Below, one piece after another: positions 33,389 to 38,554 of a stretch of DNA of 38,554 bases (its first letter is position 1; each line of letters opens with the position of its first letter). Where the stretch lies: positions 1 through 38,554 of the forward strand of contig JAFDYJ010000014.1 in assembly GCA_018267515.1 (NCBI GenBank), read 5' to 3'. Below the pieces are notes generated by a model. That model was not told the DNA's origin. It was given only the letters and a program-made list of their open reading frames with translations, and searched no databases. A program made the position numbers and the translations under genes. The stretch is from Bacteroidota bacterium (GTDB lineage Bacteria; Bacteroidota; Bacteroidia; Chitinophagales; Chitinophagaceae).

Positions 33389-34513
33389 ATGAGACTCATT
33401 TTATCATCCATTATCCTATTGGGAAGTCATTTTGTTAATGCTCAATGTACTTCAACAGGTGCAACAAACGGGAGTATTTTTTATAATAACCTTGCAGTAG
33501 GCACCGTAACCTGGAATACGCCATCTAATGCCACATCTTCTGATAATGTAAGATCTATTTCAAGCGTATATCTTGGAGTTTTTTCTTCAGCAAATACATA
33601 TTACCTCCTGGCAAGTGGTTATGGATTTTCAATACCTGCCTTAGCAAACATTTGTGGAATAAAAGTAGATATCGAAAAGAGATACCAAACTATCGGACTC
33701 TTTTCATCAGTTACAGATAATTCAGTAAAAATCGTAAAAGGAGGGGTTGTCTCTGGGGCTGAAAGAGCTTCCGGTTCTGCCTGGTCCCCATCCGATGCTT
33801 ATAGCAGTTATGGAAGTAATTCTGATCTTTGGGGATTAACATGGACACCTTCAGATATTAATAATGCAAATTTTGGTGTTGCCATTTCTGCAAAGCTTTC
33901 GGCTGGGTTGGCTGCCCTGACTCTCAATGCAGAAATTGATCATATCAGGATCACTGTTTTCTATAACGTACCGCTTCCGGTTACATTTAAAGCTTTCAAC
34001 GGAGAACCAATGCAGGATAAAATAAAATTGAGCTGGACTACTGCCACAGAATCAAACAGCAGTCATTTTATACCTGAAAAATTAAATCCTGAAACAAAAG
34101 AGTGGGAGGGCTTGGGCAGGGTACCGGCTTCGTTTAACAGCTCAACTGATCAGCATTATGAATCATTCGATAATTCACCGGGTTCTGAAAATTTCTATCG
34201 TATTAAAGAAGTTGATAGGGATAACAGGTTCATGTATTCCAAGACCATTTCAGTGCAATATAATCCTGCGAACAACCTCTTGATAAATACGTATCCAAAC
34301 CCTGCGAGGGAGTTTATTAATATTCATTCATCCCTGCCCATTAAATCGCTTCGGATGATTGATATTTCCGGTAAAGAACTTTTGAATACCGGGATGTCCA
34401 TACTTCAAAAAGACTATGTGATTCCAACTTCAAAGTTTCCAAGAGGGATGTATTATTTGATTGTTCAGACAGGAAACAAATTTTTATCCCGGAAAATTAT
34501 TATTGATAAATAG
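33389..34513 (+). CDS. secreted protein with T9SS type A sorting domain
   Basis: 374 residues. A signal peptide (1-18, ending VNAQ) is followed by a beta-rich domain (about 19-195) with many Ser and Asn residues and no recognised catalytic motif. About residues 196-290 match the FNGEPMQDKIKLSWTTATE and YRIKEVDRDNRFMYSKTIS segments that commonly precede the sorting signal in Bacteroidota. The last 75 residues are a type A sorting domain: YPNPAREFINIHS, LRMIDISGKELLN and FPRGMYYLIVQTG. It should be exported across the outer membrane by the type IX system. The function of the N-terminal domain is unknown. It is convergent with the RNase HI gene across 29 bp. Confidence 0.88.
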   Translation: MRLILSSIILLGSHFVNAQCTSTGATNGSIFYNNLAVGTVTWNTPSNATSSDNVRSISSVYLGVFSSANTYYLLASGYGFSIPALANICGIKVDIEKRYQTIGLFSSVTDNSVKIVKGGVVSGAERASGSAWSPSDAYSSYGSNSDLWGLTWTPSDINNANFGVAISAKLSAGLAALTLNAEIDHIRITVFYNVPLPVTFKAFNGEPMQDKIKLSWTTATESNSSHFIPEKLNPETKEWEGLGRVPASFNSSTDQHYESFDNSPGSENFYRIKEVDRDNRFMYSKTISVQYNPANNLLINTYPNPAREFINIHSSLPIKSLRMIDISGKELLNTGMSILQKDYVIPTSKFPRGMYYLIVQTGNKFLSRKIIIDK

Positions 34514-34542
34514 TAGAACCTACGCAACGTAATTATTTCATA

Positions 34543-35019
34543 TTATAGCAACTGCCCGGTATTCTGAATATATCCTTCATCATTCAGTAGATTTCTTCCA
34601 TCGGCAGCAGCAGTAGCCAATTCATCACAACGATTGTTCAATGGATTATCAGCATGCCCCCGAACCCAGGCAAATTTTATGTTATGGTTCAATGACAATT
34701 GATAATATTTCATCCAGATATCCTTGTTTTTTTTGCCTCCTTTGAAATGGGTAGCAATCCATTTTTTCAGCCAGCCTTTTTCCACTGCATTCACCACGTA
34801 CTGGCTATCGGAATAAACAATGACATCCAATTGATTTTTTTTTAATGCTTCCAGGCCTGCAATCACTGCCATCAATTCCATTCGATTGTTGGTGGTTAGC
34901 TTATAGCCCTGCGATAATTCTTTTCTATGATTTCCATACAGCAAAATCACACCATATCCCCCGGGTCCCGGGTTTCCTCTTGATGCTCCATCCGTGTAGA
35001 TTGTAACAGTATTGCTCAT
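34543..35019 (-). CDS. rnhA: ribonuclease HI
   Basis: 158 residues, the usual length. It degrades the RNA strand of RNA-DNA hybrids, for example R-loops and Okazaki primers. The four catalytic acidic residues are in place: Asp10 (IYTDGASRGNPG), Glu48 (NNRMELMAVI), Asp71 (VYSDSQYVVNAV) and Asp132 (NNRCDELA), with the active-site His122 in WVRGHADNPLN. The basic protrusion is present as GWLKKWIATHFKGGKKNKD. It is downstream of the carboxylase gene on the same strand; the 109-bp spacer contains an AT-rich inverted repeat. Confidence 0.97.
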   Translation of the reverse strand: MSNTVTIYTDGASRGNPGPGGYGVILLYGNHRKELSQGYKLTTNNRMELMAVIAGLEALKKNQLDVIVYSDSQYVVNAVEKGWLKKWIATHFKGGKKNKDIWMKYYQLSLNHNIKFAWVRGHADNPLNNRCDELATAAADGRNLLNDEGYIQNTGQLL

Positions 35020-35032
35020 GAAGAAATTTAGG

Positions 35033-35123
35033 ATTAAAAATTAAGAATTAAAAATGAAACCAAAAGTGAATCTACCCTATCCCTGCCTGAACTAATTCAT
35101 AATTATTCATTTTTAATTAATAA
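35033..35123. repeat. AT-rich inverted repeat between carboxylase and rnhA
   Basis: A left arm in 35038-35058 (AATTAAGAATTAAAAATGAA) and a right arm in 35105-35124 are complementary over about 20 bp with two mismatches, separated by about 45 bp. It lacks GC and a T-tract of terminator type on either strand. Confidence 0.6.
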
Positions 35124-35128
35124 TTGTT

Positions 35129-36754
35129 TTATACCTGGAAAACTCCCAATCTCAATTCTTCTGACTTAGGATTATGATTAGCCGCATGTATTCCTTCTGA
35201 AATTACTTTCCGGGTTTCAACCGGATCAATAATATCATCCACCCATAACCGGGCTGCTGCATAGTAAGGAGTGGTTTGTTGTTCATACCGGCTCTCAATT
35301 TTATTGAGCAATTCCCGTTCTTCTTTTTCGCTTAATTCTTTTCCCTTTGCTTTGTGTGCTGCCACCTCAATCTGCAATAATGTTTTTGCTGCCTGTTCGC
35401 CGCCCATCACTGCAATTTTTGCCGAAGGCCAGGCGTAAATAAACCTGGGATCATAAGCTTTGCCGCACATGGCATAGTTGCCGGCTCCATAAGAATTTCC
35501 AACAATAATTGTAATTTTCGGGACAACAGAATTGGCAACGGCATTCACCATTTTAGCTCCGTCCTTGATGATGCCGGCATGCTCACTGCGACTGCCCACC
35601 ATAAAACCGGTGACATCCTGCAAAAAGACCAAAGGAATTTTTTTCTGGTTGCAGTTCAAAATGAATCGGGCCGCTTTATCGGCGCTGTCATTGTAGATGA
35701 CTCCACCAAGTTGTACTTCACCTTTTTTTGTTTTTACAATTTTTCGCTGGTTAGCAACGATTCCAACAGCCCATCCATCAATTCTGCCATAACCACAAAT
35801 TATTGTCTTCCCGTAATCTTCTTTAAATTGTTCAAATGCTGAATCATCCACAATACGTTCAATGATTTCTGACATATCATAAGGTTTTCCCTCGGTGGAT
35901 AGTATGCCATATAATTCTTCTGATTTTTTCCTTGGCGCTTTTGAATCTGCCCGGTCATAGCCGGCCTTTTGTTTTTCACCCAGCAGGGAGATCAGTTTTT
36001 TGATGTGATCCATGCATTCTTCTTCCGTCTTAAACTTATAATCTGCAATTCCGGAAATTTCTGTATGTGTTACCGCACCTCCCAACGTTTCAATATCCAC
36101 TTCTTCTCCGATAGCTGCTTTTACCAGGTAAGGTCCTGCCAGGAAGATTGATCCTTTGTTTTCCACCATCAGTGTTTCATCACTCATAATAGGCAGGTAA
36201 GCGCCACCGGCAACACAAGCACCCATCACTGCAGCAATTTGAGTGATACCCATTGCGCTCATCCGGGCATTATTTCTGAAAACTCTTCCGAAATGTTCTT
36301 TGTCAGGAAAAATTTCATCCTGCATGGGGAGGAAAACACCTGCGCTGTCAACAAGGTAAATAATGGGCAAATTATTTTCCATTGCAATTTCCTGCAAGCG
36401 AAGATTTTTTTTGCCGGTGATGGGAAACCATGCACCTGCTTTTACAGTTTGGTCATTGGCAACTATCACACATTGTTTGCCACTAACATAACCTACACCT
36501 GCCACAGTACCTGCTGCAGGACAGCCTCCTTCATTTTCGTACATTTCATAGCCGGCGAATGCGCCGATTTCAATAAAGGGTTTATTCTTGTCAACTAAAT
36601 ATTCAATCCGTTGACGGGCGGTGAGTTTGTTTCTTTCCTTTTGCCTCTCAATTGACTTTTTGCCACCGCCTTCATAAATTTTTGATAATCGCCGACGCAT
36701 CTCACTCAGCGATAATTTCATCAGATCTTCATTCCTGTTGAATTCAATATTCAT
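35129..36754 (-). CDS. acyl-CoA carboxylase beta subunit, probably methylcrotonyl-CoA carboxylase type
   Basis: 541 residues forming the two crotonase-like halves of a biotin-dependent carboxyltransferase. The N half has ARMSAMGITQIAAVMGACVA followed by GGAYLPIMSDE, and KGSIFLAGPYLVKAAIGEEV; the C half has FLQDVTGFMVG, GAKMVNAVANSVVPKITIIV and GNYAMCGKAYDPRF, then PSAKIAVMGGEQAA. The MCGKAYDPRF and IFLAGP segments resemble methylcrotonyl-CoA carboxylase beta more than propionyl-CoA carboxylase beta, which would place it in leucine catabolism; geranyl-CoA carboxylase is another option. The matching biotin carboxylase alpha subunit is not in the window. A TATCTTTG promoter box lies 19 nt upstream of the ATG. 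Confidence 0.93.
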   Translation of the reverse strand: MNIEFNRNEDLMKLSLSEMRRRLSKIYEGGGKKSIERQKERNKLTARQRIEYLVDKNKPFIEIGAFAGYEMYENEGGCPAAGTVAGVGYVSGKQCVIVANDQTVKAGAWFPITGKKNLRLQEIAMENNLPIIYLVDSAGVFLPMQDEIFPDKEHFGRVFRNNARMSAMGITQIAAVMGACVAGGAYLPIMSDETLMVENKGSIFLAGPYLVKAAIGEEVDIETLGGAVTHTEISGIADYKFKTEEECMDHIKKLISLLGEKQKAGYDRADSKAPRKKSEELYGILSTEGKPYDMSEIIERIVDDSAFEQFKEDYGKTIICGYGRIDGWAVGIVANQRKIVKTKKGEVQLGGVIYNDSADKAARFILNCNQKKIPLVFLQDVTGFMVGSRSEHAGIIKDGAKMVNAVANSVVPKITIIVGNSYGAGNYAMCGKAYDPRFIYAWPSAKIAVMGGEQAAKTLLQIEVAAHKAKGKELSEKEERELLNKIESRYEQQTTPYYAAARLWVDDIIDPVETRKVISEGIHAANHNPKSEELRLGVFQV

Positions 36755-36773
36755 AATGGCCTTCGTTAAAGAA

Positions 36774-36781
36774 CAAAGATA
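36774..36781 (-). promoter_or_regulatory. -7 element TATCTTTG of the carboxylase gene
   Basis: Minus-strand TATCTTTG matches TAnnTTTG, 19 nt before the ATG at 36754. A TTTA in place of TTTG lies about 22 nt further upstream. Confidence 0.5.
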
Positions 36782-36813
36782 AATGATGGCAGAGATGGTG
36801 ATGTAAATAAATT

Positions 36814-36957
36814 GAACTTCATGCGGAGCAGAAGTTTAGTGCCCAGGACCGGAATTCCTGCCCGACAGTAAATGCAGCAGGGAAGCGACACAATACTTTT
36901 CAAATAAAAAAAACTTCATGCAGAGCTGAGTTTAGTGTCCGGGACTGGATTCGAACC
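36814..36957. repeat. degenerate direct repeat with tRNA T-arm-like sequence
   Basis: Copy A (36814-36860) and copy B (36912-36957) share AACTTCATGC, GAGC, and GTTTAGTG followed by a GGAC(C/T)GGA block. On the minus strand copy B reads GGTTCGAATCCAGTCCCGG, which looks like a tRNA T-arm and acceptor 3' end, followed by ACACTA rather than ACCA. No 5' acceptor half or D-arm is found nearby, so it is not a full tRNA gene. Confidence 0.5.
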
Positions 36958-37008
36958 ATAGCTGGGCGCCAATCATTTATAGACTATGTTTGTCAGAATT
37001 GTGTCGCT
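36884..37008. repeat. 11-bp inverted repeat bounding the second repeat copy
   Basis: AGCGACACAAT (36884-36894) and ATTGTGTCGCT (36998-37008) are perfect inverted repeats 103 bp apart, enclosing copy B of the direct repeat. The arrangement could be the ends of a tiny non-autonomous element or a duplicated remnant. Confidence 0.55.
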
Positions 37009-37013
37009 AAAAG

Positions 37014-37352
37014 GAAAGGGCTTGAATATATCCTGGTTCTATATACTTCTTTTCATTTTCTTCCTGTCAGAACAATTGTAAAGCTTTCTGGTAAATTACT
37101 TATTGCTTTAAAGCAGTTATGATCTTTGTTTCGGTAAATTGTTTCCTTTTCATAACGGGTTAAGTTTAACTTTTAAAATTCGTTATTAAAACTGTCATAA
37201 AATCAAGGGAGGCTACATAATGGGTAAGTCTTGAAATGTAGCAGTATTTATTATTAGCTAGCAGGTTTATTATCAGCATTCCTGGAGTTGACATCTTATA
37301 TATGTGATAACTCAGGAAACCCATTTTAAATTTTCTTCTTGATTTTGATCGG
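37014..37352. other. intergenic, no gene recognised
   Basis: About 340 bp of AT-rich sequence between the inverted repeat and the response regulator stop. No open frame with gene-like composition, no strong terminator hairpin and no promoter motif of the TAnnTTTG type was seen. Confidence 0.5.
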
Positions 37353-37985
37353 TTAGATCATCTGCAATTGTGCAGCAATCCTAACCAGCGACGCCGTATT
37401 TTTTGCTCCCAGTTTAGCCAATAGGTTTTTACGATGTGTATCCACGGTAGTAACACTAATAAAAAGTTTTTGTGCAATTTCAACATTGGTCATTCCATCG
37501 GCGATTAATTCCAAAACTTCTTTTTCACGCCGGGTTAAAACAATATTGGCTGCATTTTCTTTTCGTAAAGATTGTGAAGCATCTTCGCTTAAATAGGTGT
37601 TTCCTTTGATCACCGTTTCAATAGCTTCTCTCAATTCCTCCTGTGTGGCATTTTTCAATACATAACCAGAAGCCCCATTGTCCATCATTTTTTGAATAAA
37701 ACTTTGTTGATTGAATGTACTTAGCCCGATGATAAATACTAAAGGATATTTTTCTTTTACTTCCCTGCACAACTCAATCCCACTTTTATCAGGTAGGTTG
37801 ATGTCCATCAAAACCACATCGGGTTGTTGCTGCTTTAGAAAGGCCAGGCAGGATGCGGCATTCATTGCATGCCCCGACCATTCGATATTTCTTTCATTTT
37901 GCAGTAATGAACGAATACCTTCAATTACCATATAGTGATCATCTACTATAAATACACTTGTTGCTATGCTCTGACTCCGCCTCAT
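37353..37985 (-). CDS. NarL/FixJ-type response regulator
   Basis: 210 residues. The receiver domain (about 10-125) has the acidic pair Asp15-Asp16 (FIVDDHYMV), the phosphoacceptor Asp61 (VVLMDINLPDKSG), Thr90 in GLSTF and Lys111 (GYVLKNAT). The C-terminal LuxR-type helix-turn-helix lies at about 147-205 (LTRREKEVLELIADGMTN, VEIAQKLFISVTTVDTHRKN). It starts 13 bp after the histidine kinase stop, so the two form an operon with the kinase first. The kinase should phosphorylate Asp61 and so promote DNA binding. Target genes are not visible. Confidence 0.95.
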   Translation of the reverse strand: MRRSQSIATSVFIVDDHYMVIEGIRSLLQNERNIEWSGHAMNAASCLAFLKQQQPDVVLMDINLPDKSGIELCREVKEKYPLVFIIGLSTFNQQSFIQKMMDNGASGYVLKNATQEELREAIETVIKGNTYLSEDASQSLRKENAANIVLTRREKEVLELIADGMTNVEIAQKLFISVTTVDTHRKNLLAKLGAKNTASLVRIAAQLQMI

Positions 37986-37998
37986 GGAGAATTTACGT

Positions 37999-38554
37999 TT
38001 ATATTTCTTTTAATTCAATCAAGACAGATGTCCCTTTGAAAGGTTCTGATTGAACATCCAACTTCCCTTTTAAGTATTCCACACGACTTTGAATATTGCT
38101 CCAGCCAATTCCTCTTGGTTGTTTTAAAATCGCCGGATCAAATCCTTTGCCATCATCTTCAACAGTTATAGAAATTTCGCCATCAGTTTTACTTACCTGC
38201 ACAACGGCTGTTTTTGCAGCAGCATGCTTAATGATGTTATTAATCAGCTCCTGCACTATCCGATAAATAGTAATGGCAACCGTTTGATCCGTCACTGTAT
38301 TTTCCAAACCAATTGACTGATAAGTTACCTGTAATGCTCCGGATCGGTTGATATCATTGCAAAAATCTTTCAATGCCGTATCCAATCCAAACTTCACCAA
38401 AGCCTCAGGCATCATGTTATGCGCCACCCGGCGCATTTCTTTTATGGAACTGTCCAGCATGTCCATGCTGCGTTCAAAAGCCTGTGCATTGTCAGGCGTC
38501 ATTATCAAATTTCCTTTCATACTGTTTAATGAGTATTTTATGCCACTCAACATT
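37999..38554 (-). CDS. sensor histidine kinase, HisKA_3 type, 5' part outside window
   Basis: About 185 C-terminal residues are present and the frame runs off the right edge, so the ATG at 38553 is probably internal: the sequence begins at MLSGIKYSLNSMKGNL, which in this family directly follows the phosphoacceptor His motif (ELHDxxGQ). The ATP-binding domain shows the N box QELINNIIKHAAA, the G1 box VEDDGKGFD and the following GIGWSNIQSRVEYLKG. The dimerisation segment has SIKEMRRVAHNMMPEAL. These are hallmarks of kinases that pair with NarL-type regulators, and the partner follows 13 bp later. The sensor region is not in the window, so the signal is unknown. Confidence 0.93.
   Translation of the reverse strand, partial: MLSGIKYSLNSMKGNLIMTPDNAQAFERSMDMLDSSIKEMRRVAHNMMPEALVKFGLDTALKDFCNDINRSGALQVTYQSIGLENTVTDQTVAITIYRIVQELINNIIKHAAAKTAVVQVSKTDGEISITVEDDGKGFDPAILKQPRGIGWSNIQSRVEYLKGKLDVQSEPFKGTSVLIELKEI

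Noticed and set aside
36930-37010. Complete tRNA gene on the minus strand
   Set aside because: Only a T-arm and acceptor-like 3' end is visible; there is no matching 5' acceptor strand, D-arm or anticodon stem at the right distances.

Overview
The window is AT-rich and reads as a piece of a Bacteroidota chromosome, most likely of the Chitinophagaceae type; this placement is inferred from gene content and not from a search. The signs are two proteins with C-terminal type IX secretion (T9SS type A) sorting domains, an Oar-like TonB-dependent receptor, an unusually long TamB, an ECF sigma factor next to an anti-sigma/TonB hybrid, DUF2911 and GYF_2 (DUF4339) proteins, lack of clear Shine-Dalgarno sites, and several TAnnTTTG promoter -7 elements placed 18-24 nt before start codons. 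No rRNA, complete tRNA, insertion sequence or CRISPR array was seen.

Layout. 1-8838 (minus): 5' part of a TonB-dependent receptor cut by the window edge, tamB with an apparent TTG start, an outer membrane beta-barrel protein and a DinB/DUF1572 protein. 8882-10603 (minus) is a secreted gamma-glutamyltransferase; diverging from it on the plus strand are an M14 metallocarboxypeptidase, a PIG-L deacetylase, two tightly coupled tiny membrane proteins (58 and 40 aa) and a sodium:solute symporter, closed by a strong bidirectional terminator (about 18.0 kb). 18058-23093 (minus) holds an eight-fold GYF_2 repeat protein preceded by a tandem array of seven palindromes, a DUF2911-TPR protein, an anti-sigma/CarboxypepD_reg/TonB_C hybrid and its ECF sigma factor. 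Divergent from these is a YfbK-like VWA protein. 25.6-28.7 kb is a repetitive T9SS cargo protein behind a long structured leader. 28.7-31.2 kb contains a MITE-like palindromic element, xerD, facing arrays of a 9-nt unit, a lipoprotein and a YraN protein. 31.2-34.5 kb (plus) has mannose-6-phosphate isomerase carrying an in-frame 21-bp minisatellite, a DUF6580 membrane protein and a second T9SS protein. 34.5-36.8 kb (minus) holds RNase HI and a methylcrotonyl-CoA-carboxylase-like beta subunit. The right end is a 598-bp intergenic region with degenerate duplicated sequence, then a NarL-type response regulator and the 3' part of its histidine kinase.

How genes work together. The clearest functional groups are the envelope hydrolase/transport cluster (GGT, M14 peptidase, PIG-L deacetylase, two micropeptides, symporter), which looks like scavenging of peptides or acylated amino sugars but whose substrate is unknown; the sigma/anti-sigma/VWA locus, a likely envelope signalling unit; and the two-component system. 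The most unusual signal is repeat biology: at least five unrelated short-repeat families plus two genes with near-identical internal tandem domains in under 40 kb. The palindrome array at 19858-20097 and the micropeptide pair at 15851-16155 are the best candidates for something undescribed.
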